Positions 37,220 to 45,616 of a stretch of 64,000 bases of DNA are shown one piece after another. Below the pieces are notes generated by a model. The model ran no database searches, was not told the DNA's origin, and saw only the letters and a list, made by a program, of their open reading frames with translations. Position 1 is the first letter of the stretch. Every line of letters begins with the position of its first letter. This DNA is from M3007 sp046329435 (GTDB lineage: Bacteria; Bacteroidota; Bacteroidia; Chitinophagales; Saprospiraceae): contig JAXLUR010000011.1 of assembly GCA_046329435.1 (NCBI GenBank), positions 62,001-126,000 of the forward strand. Direction: 5' to 3'. A program made the translations under genes and the position numbers.

Positions 37220-37325
37220 GGTTGATGAGGGTTGATAGGGTTTATGAGGGTTGATAAAAGGGGCGTTCCTGCTCTCGATTCAATCAATAAACCCTATCAC
37301 AACCTCATAAACCCTCATCAACCCT
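37217..37325. repeat. Imperfect inverted repeat of gggttgat-type motifs between adhesin and PorP/SprF
   Basis: The left arm (37217-37252) contains ggttgatgagggtt and two further gggttgat/tatgagggttgat copies. The right arm (37283-37325) contains aaccctcatcaacc and the same motifs inverted. The transcript could fold into a long hairpin in the 152-bp gap. It may act as a processing site or attenuator between the abundant cargo and its anchor. Confidence 0.6.
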
Positions 37326-37371
37326 GAAAAAACCTGTCCATTTCCATCATTCCCAACCATCGGTTACATCA

Positions 37372-38331
37372 ATGAAAAAGGCACTCTTTACCTTCATATT
37401 CGGGCTGTCCGTTTTGGCTGCATTCGCTCAGGAGCCCGCCGTTTACTCCCAATACCACCTCTTCCCCGTACTGATCAACCCCGGTTACACCGGTTTTCAG
37501 GACAAACACGAATTTTTGCTCAATGCCCGCCGCACCTGGGCCGGCTTTCCCGGCTCGCCGGCCACCTACACCTTCATGTACAACGGCCCGGTAGGCGACA
37601 AACTGGCCCTTGGCGGCGGTTTGTTCAGTGAAAAAGCCGGCTCGGTGAATACCCTGCGCCTGCAACTCAATTACGCCTTCCGTTTCCGTATCCAGAAGGC
37701 CCGCATCGGCCTCGGCCTGTCCACCGAGTTTCTCCGCAAAAACGCCAACGGCAACCTCCTCGAACCCTCGCCCGTGCTCGACCCCAACGACGAAGTGCTG
37801 GAAAGCGCCGTGGAAGGTCAGCGTTTCTTCGATGCCTCGCTGGGCGCCCATGTGCTGTACGACGAACGTTTCTTCGCCAGCCTCTCGCTGCCCAACACCA
37901 TCCGCGCCCGACTCGACGAAATCCCGACTTCCAACACCAACAACAACGGCAACAAGAGCAGCCTCTTCCAGTTCTACGTCTTCCAGATGGGCTATGTGAT
38001 CGACGTGCCGGCGCAGAATTTCAAGATCATCCCCTCGCTGGCCCTCCGCAACGTGCGCGACGTGCCTTACCAGATCGACTTCAATGTGCAGGGCCGCTTC
38101 CTCGACGACAAACTGATCGGGGGCCTGACGTTCCGCCCGCAGTCGAACAACTCGATGGTCACCTGCCTGATCGGCACCAAGTACAAGGCTGCCCAGATCT
38201 ACTACTCCTACGACGTATCGTTCGGCGATTTCCAGCAGTACAACGGTGGTTCGCACGAACTCAGCATCGCGTTTGCCCTCGACCGCAAGGCGCCGAAACC
38301 CGCGCCCGAAGCGACCGATATTTACAAATAA
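37372..38331 (+). CDS. PorP/SprF-family outer membrane protein, partner of the upstream type B adhesin
   Basis: 319 aa with a signal peptide (about 1-19, ending AAFAQ). The mature start EPAVYSQYHLFPVLINPGYTG is the family signature, followed by amphipathic strands of a beta-barrel and KPAPEATDIYK at the end. SprF-like proteins are needed for secretion or anchoring of SprB-like type B cargo. Position directly behind the 1616-aa adhesin on the same strand supports that pairing. It has no close DNA similarity to the copy at 19135. Confidence 0.92.
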   Translation: MKKALFTFIFGLSVLAAFAQEPAVYSQYHLFPVLINPGYTGFQDKHEFLLNARRTWAGFPGSPATYTFMYNGPVGDKLALGGGLFSEKAGSVNTLRLQLNYAFRFRIQKARIGLGLSTEFLRKNANGNLLEPSPVLDPNDEVLESAVEGQRFFDASLGAHVLYDERFFASLSLPNTIRARLDEIPTSNTNNNGNKSSLFQFYVFQMGYVIDVPAQNFKIIPSLALRNVRDVPYQIDFNVQGRFLDDKLIGGLTFRPQSNNSMVTCLIGTKYKAAQIYYSYDVSFGDFQQYNGGSHELSIAFALDRKAPKPAPEATDIYK

Positions 38332-38365
38332 ACTACCCACACACGTTCCGCGAATTTCCCCTGAA

Positions 38366-38410
38366 CGCCACCCTGTATGCCAGTCGTCTGTCTGGCGTAC
38401 AGGATGGGCG
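38366..38410 (+). terminator. Hairpin terminator candidate after the second PorP/SprF gene
   Basis: cctgtatgccag (38372-38383) pairs with ctggcgtacagg (38392-38403) with one G.T; flanking cgcca/gggcg extends the stem with a 1-base bulge. Only a weak T-run follows. The remainder of the 433-bp gap (38332-38764) holds the glnN promoter-like box and a second hairpin. Confidence 0.45.
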
Positions 38411-38614
38411 TGGGGAAAAACACGCATCGTAAAAGAAATAGATGTCTTTAACAATTGGTTTTTGGGATGGCCTCTCCGCGAAAAGTCGTCGGGGGGGCTT
38501 TTTTCCTTTGGAAACAGACGGCAACAGGGCATTCAACGAAGGGCTGTCCTGCGACAAAGGTGTTATTGAAATGAAAATTTTTTCCGAAAATGAATTTTTC
38601 GCTGAAATCAAACG

Positions 38615-38622
38615 TAGTTTTG
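38615..38622 (+). promoter_or_regulatory. Candidate -7 box of glnN
   Basis: TAGTTTTG matches TAnnTTTG; no clear TTG lies at the expected upstream position. Transcription would start at or just before the hairpin at 38627. Confidence 0.4.
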
Positions 38623-38626
38623 CGCC

Positions 38627-38662
38627 ATAAAGCCGGTTTGGAAATTTAAAAACCGGCTTTAT
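38627..38662 (+). promoter_or_regulatory. Perfect 13-bp hairpin in the glnN leader
   Basis: ataaagccggttt (38627-38639) and aaaccggctttat (38650-38662) around a 10-base loop. It lies about 100 bp upstream of glnN and right behind the -7 box, so it would be the 5' end of the mRNA. A stabilising 5' stem-loop or a terminator of upstream transcription are the two readings. Confidence 0.5.
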
Positions 38663-38764
38663 GATTTTTAAAAAAGCCATTTTCGCAAAAATACCCCACT
38701 GAAAGGCTTTTTTTCGCTAACCGCATTTTGCTTTCCTTCATTTCATAACCAATCAGGACAAACT

Positions 38765-40957
38765 ATGTCGATTGCTCGTTTTCAAGCCCTCCAGACCATC
38801 GAGAACCGAATGGAATCTCTCCCGCTCGATCTTGGTGAGTCGCAGGGCGAAAACATCGCTTCCTATTTCGGGGAAAATGTCTTCAACGACGAGGCGATGA
38901 AAAAATACCTGCCCGAGAACGCCTACCTCATGGTGAAAGCCGCCACCCAGAGCGGTCAGAAACTTAGCCGCGAGGTAGCCGACACGGTATCTGCCGGCAT
39001 GAAAGAATGGGCCCAGGACAAAGGCTGCACCCACTTTGCCCACTGGTTCCAGCCGCTCACCGGCAAAACGGCCGAGAAACACGACTCTTTCTTCACCATG
39101 ACCCACGACGGCCGGGTGATTGAGGAGTTTTCCGGCTCGGCGCTGGTGCAACAGGAGCCCGACGGTTCGTCTTTCCCCTCCGGCGGCTTGCGCAGCACCT
39201 TCGAAGCGCGCGGCTATACCGTGTGGGACCCCAGCAGCCCGGCTTTCATTATGGAAGTGGGCGAGGGCAAAACACTTTGCATTCCGACCATCTTTGTCAC
39301 CTACGGCGGCGAAGCCCAGGATTACAAACTGCCCCTGCTTCGCTCGCAGGCGCTGCTCGACAAGGCCGCCGTGCCGGTATGCCAGTTCTTCGACACCCAT
39401 GTGACCAAAGTAACCGCCACCCTGGGCTGGGAACAGGAGTATTTCGTGGTGGATGAGGCGCTTTTCAACGCGCGCCCCGACCTGGCCATGACCGGCCGTA
39501 CCCTCGTCGGCCGCCCGGCCAGCAAACACCAGCAGCTGGAAGACCACTACTTCGGCTCTATCCCGGAACGCGTGTACCTCTTCATGCGCGATCTCGAAAC
39601 AGAATGCCACAAACTCGGCATCCCCGTGCGTACCCGCCACAATGAGGTGGCCCCCGCGCAATACGAAGTAGCGCCGATCTTCGAAGAGATCAACGTGGCC
39701 GTTGACCACAACCAACTCCTGATGGACGTGATGGAACGCGTCGCACGCCGCCACAAACTGCGCGTGCTGCTGCACGAAAAACCCTTCGCCGGCATCAACG
39801 GCTCGGGCAAACACAACAACTGGAGCATGGGCACCAACACGGGCGTCAACCTGCTCTCGCCGGGTAAAGAGCCGAGCAAAAACCTGCGCTTCCTGACCTT
39901 CTTCGTCAATACCATCATGGCGGTGTACAAATACGCCGACGTGCTGCGCGCCAGCATTGCCCACGCTGGCAACGACCACCGCCTTGGCGCCAACGAGGCC
40001 CCGCCGGCCATTATCTCGGTGTTCATCGGCGAAGCCATGTTCAAACTGCTGGGCCAGATCGCCAACGGCAAAAAGACCGACGACGCCGCCGTCAAACGCG
40101 CCATCGACCTGATCTCCAAACTGCCCAACCTCGAACTCGACAACACCGACCGCAACCGTACCTCGCCGTTCGCTTTCACGGGCAACAAATTCGAGATTCG
40201 CGCCGTAGGCTCCTCCCAAAACTGCGCCGGCCCCATGGCAGTGATGAATACCATGATGAGCCTGCAACTCATGGAGTTTAAACGTGATGTGGACAAACTG
40301 ATCGCCAAAGGCACGGAAAAAGAGGAAGCCATCCTCATGGTGCTCAAAAACTACATCCGCAAATCGAAACCGATCCTGTTCGAAGGCAACAACTACTCCG
40401 ACGAGTGGAAAGAAGAAGCCGCCCGCCGCGGACTCAACAACTTCGCTACTACGCCCGAGGCCCTCGACGTGCTGGCCAAACCGCTGGGACAGGAATTTTA
40501 TGGCAAATCGGGCGTCATGAACGCCACCGAACTCGACGCTTTCTACAACGTACAGCTGCACGGCTACTGCACCAAACTCGACATTGAAGCCAAAGCCCTT
40601 GAAGAAATGGTGGTGTCGCAGGTATTGCCCGCCGTATTGCGCTACCAGACCGAGCTGGCCAACAACATCAATGCCCTGCGTTCGATCGACATGGTGCAGT
40701 CGGCCCGCCTCCAGCTGGATCTGCTCAAACGTATCGTGACCGACGTAGAGGCCATCAATTCGGCGCTGAAAGCCATGCAAACGGCCTACGACAATGCGCA
40801 CCATGCCGAAAATATCCGCGCCGAAGCCGATATCTTCTGCCACCAGGTGAAGCCGCAAATGGAGGCCATCCGCGCCGCCGTGGACGACCTCGAAGCCGTG
40901 GTGGACGATCAGTACTGGCCGCTCGTGAAATACCGCGAACTGCTCTTCGTGCGCTGA
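38765..40957 (+). CDS. glnN: Glutamine synthetase type III
   Basis: 730 aa, the size of GSIII (types I and II are about 350-470 aa). The N-terminal GSIII-specific domain (FQALQTIENRMESL ... YFGENVFNDEAMKKYLP) is followed by the catalytic region with LGWEQEYFVVDEA, TRHNEVAPAQYEVAPIFEE, NGSGKHNNWSMGTNTG and RTSPFAFTGNKFEIRAVGSSQN. It makes glutamine from glutamate, ammonia and ATP in the cytoplasm and is the main ammonia-assimilating enzyme in many Bacteroidota. It has its own leader with a 5' hairpin and ends in a strong terminator. Confidence 0.97.
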   Translation: MSIARFQALQTIENRMESLPLDLGESQGENIASYFGENVFNDEAMKKYLPENAYLMVKAATQSGQKLSREVADTVSAGMKEWAQDKGCTHFAHWFQPLTGKTAEKHDSFFTMTHDGRVIEEFSGSALVQQEPDGSSFPSGGLRSTFEARGYTVWDPSSPAFIMEVGEGKTLCIPTIFVTYGGEAQDYKLPLLRSQALLDKAAVPVCQFFDTHVTKVTATLGWEQEYFVVDEALFNARPDLAMTGRTLVGRPASKHQQLEDHYFGSIPERVYLFMRDLETECHKLGIPVRTRHNEVAPAQYEVAPIFEEINVAVDHNQLLMDVMERVARRHKLRVLLHEKPFAGINGSGKHNNWSMGTNTGVNLLSPGKEPSKNLRFLTFFVNTIMAVYKYADVLRASIAHAGNDHRLGANEAPPAIISVFIGEAMFKLLGQIANGKKTDDAAVKRAIDLISKLPNLELDNTDRNRTSPFAFTGNKFEIRAVGSSQNCAGPMAVMNTMMSLQLMEFKRDVDKLIAKGTEKEEAILMVLKNYIRKSKPILFEGNNYSDEWKEEAARRGLNNFATTPEALDVLAKPLGQEFYGKSGVMNATELDAFYNVQLHGYCTKLDIEAKALEEMVVSQVLPAVLRYQTELANNINALRSIDMVQSARLQLDLLKRIVTDVEAINSALKAMQTAYDNAHHAENIRAEADIFCHQVKPQMEAIRAAVDDLEAVVDDQYWPLVKYRELLFVR

Positions 40958-40991
40958 TTTACGGCGTTCGAAACAAGGAACAGATGATACC

Positions 40992-41028
40992 TGCCCCCTG
41001 CGTTGACTAATGCGCAGGGGGCATTTTT
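40992..41028 (+). terminator. Intrinsic terminator after glnN
   Basis: tgccccctgcg (40992-41002) and cgcagggggca (41013-41023) form an 11-bp stem followed by TTTTT. Confidence 0.9.
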
Positions 41029-41156
41029 GTGTATTAAACCGGCCCGGAGCGTATGTGGAAATTTCAATCGCCGGCTTGCTACTTTGCGGCCGGATTTTAG
41101 GGCAAATAATTGATATTCAACTGCTTTGCAGTTGTGGCTGGTGCGGGTGTACGGTC

Positions 41157-41405
41157 CCCCGGATTGCATCCGGGGCTATTCACGTTAGACCGCGAAGCGG
41201 TCTGGCGGTGAGGATTGAAGCCGGTTATAATATCCGAATAGCCCCGGAAAAAACTTGATTGCCGGAATGCAACTTGCCACATTAATACTCTTCCGAAGGA
41301 GCCCTGATTGCCTGTATCCGACCGCGAAGCGGTCAAATTTGACTAACCCCGGATGCCATCCGGGGTTAGTCGCGGGGCTTGATGTGCGCCAACCGCGAAG
41401 CGGTT
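41157..41405. repeat. Patch of REP-like palindromes
   Basis: Three copies of accgcgaagcggt (41189-41201, 41321-41333, 41392-41404) and two of the ccccggat..atccgggg type (41157-41175 and the perfect 27-bp ctaaccccggatg-c-catccggggttag at 41343-41369). In addition ccggggctattc at 41170 pairs with gaatagccccgg at 41236-41247. No gene is seen between 40958 and 41445. These look like repetitive extragenic palindromes. Confidence 0.75.
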
Positions 41406-41445
41406 GAACATAGGGCAAGGGGTTGACAGTTAACCTCTACAAGCC

Positions 41446-41820
41446 CTAAATCCGCCACGGCGGGTTCAGCCGGTTTTCGCCGGCATGGAACAGGATCAGC
41501 TGGTTGCCATCGGGGTCTTTCAGCCGGGCTTCCCGCCACAACCAGGGTTGGTCCACGGGCATTGCTTCGAATACGATGCCTTTGCCGGCCAGTTGCGCGA
41601 CGTACGCATCAAGGTCGTCGCATTCGAAATAAACCCAGATGCCCTCGCCGGCCGGCAGTTGCCCGACCTGATGCAGGGAAAAGGTGCTGTTGCCGTCGGG
41701 GCACACAAACCGCGCGTAACGCGGCAGGGAGTTGACGATCAATTGCAACCCCAGGGTTTCATAAAAGGAAACGGACCTTTCCAGGTTGAGGGAAGGGACG
41801 GTGACCTGATTCAGATTCAT
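41446..41820 (-). CDS. VOC-superfamily (glyoxalase/bleomycin-resistance-like) protein
   Basis: 124 aa forming two beta-alpha-beta-beta-beta units: NQVTVPSLNLERSVSFYETLGL...ARFVCPDGNSTFSLHQV and GIWVYFECDDLDAYVAQLAGKG...REARLKDPDGNQLILFHAG. The second half matches the family DPDGNxxxL ending. Members are metal-dependent lyases, dioxygenases or drug-binding proteins; no specific substrate can be assigned. It converges on no gene and lies downstream of the repeat patch. Confidence 0.88.
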   Translation of the reverse strand: MNLNQVTVPSLNLERSVSFYETLGLQLIVNSLPRYARFVCPDGNSTFSLHQVGQLPAGEGIWVYFECDDLDAYVAQLAGKGIVFEAMPVDQPWLWREARLKDPDGNQLILFHAGENRLNPPWRI

Positions 41821-41924
41821 AGCTAAACGATGTGTTGTTCAACGCTACACAAGGCCATTTTTGCAAAATGGTTCAATCCCCTGCCTTGTTTCAATCGATA
41901 CGGGCCATTGGTACAAGCAGGATG

Positions 41925-43277
41925 CTATTGCAGGTCGATGATTTTGTCCGCTTCCCTGATGCCGCTCAAATAGGCCCCGTGCGCCGTTGAAAAATAATCG
42001 ATTTCGGTGTGTTCGCCTGCGAAAAAGAGTTTGTCCTGCACGGCTTCTGCGAGGTCGTCGAAGTGCCGCATTTCCGTGCCGACGGCGGTGAAAGAATACG
42101 CCCCGAACGAGTTTTCGTTGGTGCTCCATTTGGTCCGGAGTATGTTGGTCGGCTCGGGAATGCCGTTGCCGTACATGTCCCTGAGGTGTTGCATGATTTC
42201 GCCGACGACCTGCGCGTCGGTCATGGTTTCGGTCAAGCGGCCGTAGTCGGCATAGGCGAACGTCATGAGCGCATTGACCGAGGGGTGGAACTTTTTGACA
42301 TTGACGAAATAATTGAACTTGTCTCTGATTTCCGGCGTGTAGGAGATGTACTGGACGTCATCCCAGAACGCATTGTCCCAGGTCAGCAGGAATTTGTTGA
42401 CGCAATTCATCCCGATTTTGTCGATGGCGTTCTGTTTGACGGCGGGCAGTGCGGGCGTGAACTGTATGCTGTTGTTTTTCAGGACGCCCAGTGGCGCCGT
42501 GACGATCACGTAATCGGCTTCGCTGACCTGGCTGTTGTGCGTAACGCGGACTTTATCGGTCGAGTAATCGACTTTCGTCACGCGTTCATTCAGTCGGATA
42601 TCGAGCCCGCCTGCCAGATAATTGGGAATAGTGTCGTAGCCGTTGGTCGCGATTTTTTCAATGCCGGGGAATTCCTCGCCTTCGTTGTACAGCAGGGAGG
42701 AGAGTTGGTTCAGGTCGCCCGTATCGAAAGTCACGTACGTGGAAAGGAAGAAACGCCAGAGGCGGTCGTTGGCATAGGCCGGGTACTGGCTGTTGAACAC
42801 GGTTTCAAAACTTTGCGCTGCATTGCCGTTGTTCATGAGCGTATCGAGTATGTCGTACAGTTCGTTTTCCGTATTGTCATAGACGCTGCTGCTTCTCAAT
42901 ACGCCGCCGATATCGTACGACCTGCGGCTTTCGTCGATGGTCTCGAACGTGGTCATGCCGGCTTCCTGCGCCAGGGTGCTTATCGGGTTGCCGCCGATGC
43001 CGTGTATCCAGCTGGCGCCTTCGTCGAAGGCAATGCCGAGCGTTCGGTTGCTGCGCAGGCGCCCGCCCACCCTGTCCTGGGCTTCCAGAACGGTCACGGT
43101 AAACCCTTTTTCTTTCAAACGGCGGGCGGCAGCCAGCCCGGAAATGCCGCCCCCGACGACGATAACGGATTTGTCGATGACGCTGTCGTCGTTGCGGCAG
43201 GCGGTAAACAGGGAGGGCCAAAGCGCCATCATGCTGGCGCCCTGAACGGCTTTTATGATAAAACTGCGTCTTTTCAT
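41925..43277 (-). CDS. Exported flavin-containing amine oxidase
   Basis: 450 aa from the Met at 43277. The N-terminus MKRRSFIIKAVQGASMMALW has a twin-arginine pattern and is followed by LFTAC, so it may be a Tat-exported lipoprotein. The FAD-binding fold is clear: VIVVGGGISGLAAARRL (GGGISG at 42-47) with Glu65 and the amine-oxidase block RVGGRLRS. The C-terminal FAD contact is KLFFAGEHTEIDYFSTAHGAYLSG. Family members (polyamine or monoamine oxidases) oxidise amines to aldehydes with peroxide release; the substrate is unknown. It is divergent from the gene at 43387. Confidence 0.9.
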   Translation of the reverse strand: MKRRSFIIKAVQGASMMALWPSLFTACRNDDSVIDKSVIVVGGGISGLAAARRLKEKGFTVTVLEAQDRVGGRLRSNRTLGIAFDEGASWIHGIGGNPISTLAQEAGMTTFETIDESRRSYDIGGVLRSSSVYDNTENELYDILDTLMNNGNAAQSFETVFNSQYPAYANDRLWRFFLSTYVTFDTGDLNQLSSLLYNEGEEFPGIEKIATNGYDTIPNYLAGGLDIRLNERVTKVDYSTDKVRVTHNSQVSEADYVIVTAPLGVLKNNSIQFTPALPAVKQNAIDKIGMNCVNKFLLTWDNAFWDDVQYISYTPEIRDKFNYFVNVKKFHPSVNALMTFAYADYGRLTETMTDAQVVGEIMQHLRDMYGNGIPEPTNILRTKWSTNENSFGAYSFTAVGTEMRHFDDLAEAVQDKLFFAGEHTEIDYFSTAHGAYLSGIREADKIIDLQ

Positions 43278-43386
43278 GCGGGAAGCAGGCGGCTGTTGAA
43301 ATGCCTGGGGGCAAACATACAGGGATTGGCCTGTGTTGTTTAATCTTGCTCCCTGATATTGTCCGACGCTACAAACCCATACGGCC

Positions 43387-43890
43387 ATGACCTCCCGCAC
43401 TGCCATCACTGCCATCTTCGACACCACGCTGGAACGCGCCTTCAAAACGCCCATGCTCTGCGACGTCACCCGAATACACGCCGGCTGGGGCCCTATGCCC
43501 AAACTGACACATTGCACCGACGATGCCGGCTGGGGGCAGCCCGGCGGCAGCCGCAAGGTATTTGCAGCCCCCACCTTTGGCTTCAAGGGCGGCGAAGCAG
43601 CGCTCGACGTGGTGCTCGAACGCCGCGAAAACGAATACTGGAAAATAGAAGTGCGCGAGCTGAAATACCAAATGCTGGGCCTCGACCGCTTCCAGGGCGA
43701 GTGGATCACCACGCCGCTGCCCGACGGCAAAATCCGCATCGACTACCGCTACGCCATGCTCTCGAAGGTCGCCTGGCTCTATCCGCTGCAATGGCTGTTC
43801 ACCAAAACCATCTGGCGGCAATACATGAAACACGTGCTGGAAAACGTGCGGGCGCTGGCGCGGGAGGAGGCGCCGTATGTGCATGCTTAG
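43387..43890 (+). CDS. SRPBCC/START-like small protein
   Basis: 167 aa. The pattern of an N-terminal strand and helix (ITAIFDTTLERAFKTPMLCDVTRI), several antiparallel strands (YWKIEVRELKYQMLGLDRFQGEWITTPLPDGKIRIDYRYAM) and a long C-terminal helix (KHVLENVRALAREEA) fits the helix-grip fold used for lipid or small-molecule binding. The family call is by pattern, not a recognised close relative. Cytoplasmic, no signal. It may share a divergent promoter region with the amine oxidase, where a TATGTTTG box on the minus strand at 43319-43312 serves the oxidase. Confidence 0.6.
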   Translation: MTSRTAITAIFDTTLERAFKTPMLCDVTRIHAGWGPMPKLTHCTDDAGWGQPGGSRKVFAAPTFGFKGGEAALDVVLERRENEYWKIEVRELKYQMLGLDRFQGEWITTPLPDGKIRIDYRYAMLSKVAWLYPLQWLFTKTIWRQYMKHVLENVRALAREEAPYVHA

Positions 43891-44022
43891 TAAATCTGCA
43901 GTTGGATTGCAAATTTACTAAGGAATGGACAGGGGCCCCGAACGCCGCTTTCTGGCATACGCCAGGGAGCAGGAAGGCGAACTGGAAGCGGGGTATTTGC
44001 TGCAGTGGCAGAAAGGAAGCCT

Positions 44023-44442
44023 CTACTTTTGTATGATTTTGTTTGCCTTGTAGATATCGACAATGAAGTCGGCCAAAATCAGGCCCATCTTGTCTCGGTT
44101 TCTATACATCCACTGGCGAATATCACGATCGGCGATTTTTATGCGCACAGACACCTCTTCTTCAACATCGCCGTTAAGCCTCCTTTTTTCCGCCAATTTT
44201 ATTTTTTCATCCCAACTCATTTTGATTGGCTCCTTGCTCCATTCTATTTCATCAAAGTCAGGATCATAGGCGATGTCGTCATCATCGTAGTAGATGGCTT
44301 CCTCCGGCACCTCGAAACCGGCCTTGGCGAGTTTCATGACGTCCAGCGCCTCGACTTTGATCCTGTCGAAGTCGATGGTGCAGCCTGAAACGGACTCGCC
44401 AGCTGCTATGCGTTGCAGGGCTTCGGAGACGGAGAGGGTCAT
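44023..44442 (-). CDS. Small acidic-N/RHH-like-C protein (copy A1), antitoxin-like
   Basis: 139 aa, last gene of a four-gene minus-strand operon. Residues 1-60 are an N-terminal module (VSEALQRIAAGESVSGCTID ... EALDVMKLAKAGFEVPEEAIYYDDDDIAYD), followed by a charged linker and a C-terminal strand-helix-helix (VSVRIKIADRDIRQWMYRN...LILADFIVDIYK) that looks like a ribbon-helix-helix DNA-binding unit. RHH proteins of this size are often antitoxins or autorepressors. The first 57 codons are 98% identical in DNA to copy A2, while the C-terminal halves are unrelated in DNA. I recognise no named family. Confidence 0.75.
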   Translation of the reverse strand: MTLSVSEALQRIAAGESVSGCTIDFDRIKVEALDVMKLAKAGFEVPEEAIYYDDDDIAYDPDFDEIEWSKEPIKMSWDEKIKLAEKRRLNGDVEEEVSVRIKIADRDIRQWMYRNRDKMGLILADFIVDIYKANKIIQK

Positions 44443-44480
44443 TTTGTCACGATTTAATCGTTTTTACGGGGGCTGTCGGC

Positions 44481-44822
44481 TCAGCGCGCCGCGCCGGCGT
44501 CGGTTGTCCTTGAAGCCCGCGCCGAAGGCTCCGGTTCTGCGGAGGTCTTGACAATGTGAATGTCCATTTTATGGCGGCCCAGCAGGAAGAACAGGTGCCA
44601 GACATTAGGACAGGTATCTATCTCATTGGGCTGGAATACCTCGATATCGTTGTTAAAGACCTTGAGAAATGCCTGCCCGTCCAAATGTTCGACCTGCCCG
44701 GCAAGGGCAATCCGATCTGCCCAGATATGGGTGGCGTGCAATACATCGGTTGCGTTGATGCTTTCGATGTAGGTTCCACCGCGGAAGTATAGAATGAAGG
44801 TGTAGGTCATGTCAATTGCCAT
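44481..44822 (-). CDS. 113-aa partner protein of the small-protein operon, function unknown
   Basis: Its ATG lies one base after the TAG of copy A2, so translation is probably coupled. The N-terminus reads MTYTFILYFRGGTYIESI after a possible earlier Met, then two mixed alpha/beta segments (ATHIWADRIALAG, AFLKVFNNDIEVFQPNEID) and a C-terminal strand HKMDIHIVKT, with a Pro/Ala-rich tail. No signal or membrane segment. Small alpha/beta proteins next to RHH-type proteins are often toxins, but no catalytic residue can be pointed to. I do not recognise it. Confidence 0.75.
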   Translation of the reverse strand: MAIDMTYTFILYFRGGTYIESINATDVLHATHIWADRIALAGQVEHLDGQAFLKVFNNDIEVFQPNEIDTCPNVWHLFFLLGRHKMDIHIVKTSAEPEPSARASRTTDAGAAR

Positions 44823-44823
44823 T

Positions 44824-45189
44824 CTATTTCTGAGTCCGGTAAAAATCGCCCAGCAGTTTTGTGACCAGTTGATCCAGGTTCACGTGGTTGGCTGCAATCC
44901 ATTGCCGGGTTTCTTCCGGCAGGGTGATTTTGACCACGGTCTGTTCGGCCGACGGGGACGCGCTGCCGGTAGGGACGCGCTGCCAATCGCCCTCGAAATC
45001 TTCATCATAGGCGATGTCGTCATCATCGTAGTAGATGGCTTCCTCCGGCACCTCGAAACCGGCCTTGGCGAGTTTCATGACGTCCAGGGCCTCGACTTTG
45101 ATCCTGTCGAAGTCGATGGTGCAGCCTGAAACGGACTGGCCGGCTGCTATGCGTTGCAGGGCTTCGGAGACGGATATTTTGTTGGCCAT
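44824..45189 (-). CDS. Small acidic-N/RHH-like-C protein (copy A2), antitoxin-like
   Basis: 121 aa. The N-terminal module (residues 5-60) is the same as in copy A1 apart from two residues, with the acidic IYYDDDDIAYD motif. A short Ser/Pro linker leads to VVKITLPEETRQWIAANHVN and LDQLVTKLLGDFYRT, a beta-strand and two helices in RHH style. It begins 6 bp after copy A3 ends and overlaps almost directly with the 113-aa gene. The likely role is DNA binding and autoregulation, by inference from fold and operon layout. Confidence 0.75.
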   Translation of the reverse strand: MANKISVSEALQRIAAGQSVSGCTIDFDRIKVEALDVMKLAKAGFEVPEEAIYYDDDDIAYDEDFEGDWQRVPTGSASPSAEQTVVKITLPEETRQWIAANHVNLDQLVTKLLGDFYRTQK

Positions 45190-45195
45190 TATTTA

Positions 45196-45594
45196 TTACG
45201 AAGGCTTCTTATCCTCCACACCAGGAATTGAAGTCGCTTTGGCATTTTTGTAAAAGTCCTTCATCAAATCGGCAAGAAGTTGATTCACATCAATATTGCT
45301 CCGCAATACCCAGTCGGCAATCTCCTTGTCCACAGCAACTTCTGCGCGAAGCACCCGTACTAATTTTTTGTTTTCAAAGTCCTCAGTGGCGATATCTGCA
45401 TCATCTTCAAAATCAATGCTCTCGTCATCATAAAAAACCAGATGGCCAGGGATTGCGATTCCATTTTTTCTGAGTAGAAAAGCATCCAATGCTTCAACCT
45501 GGTCGTCGTTGAAGTGAATTTCATAATCGCTTACAGCCTGGCCGTTTCTTAGCAGTTCTACCGCTTTTTTCTGATTGATGGTCTGAGTTGCCAT
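45196..45594 (-). CDS. Small acidic-N/RHH-like-C protein (copy A3), diverged paralogue
   Basis: 132 aa, first gene of the operon. Same plan as the two downstream copies but clearly diverged: KAVELLRNGQAVSDYEIHFN, VEALDAFLLRKNGIAIPGHL, acidic VFYDDESIDFEDDAD, then the C-terminal strand-helix-helix VLRAEVAVDKEIADWVLRSN and VNQLLADLMKDFYKN. The codons are more AT-rich than in copies A1 and A2. A good promoter lies 22 bp upstream. Confidence 0.75.
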   Translation of the reverse strand: MATQTINQKKAVELLRNGQAVSDYEIHFNDDQVEALDAFLLRKNGIAIPGHLVFYDDESIDFEDDADIATEDFENKKLVRVLRAEVAVDKEIADWVLRSNIDVNQLLADLMKDFYKNAKATSIPGVEDKKPS

Positions 45595-45616
45595 AAGGTA
45601 ATTCGGTATCGGAAAA

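Noticed and set aside
43925..44053. 42-codon plus-strand frame (MDRGPERRFLAYAREQEGEL...)
   Set aside because: It overlaps the end of the antitoxin-like gene A1 and has no clear partner. It may be a gene scrap but cannot be supported.
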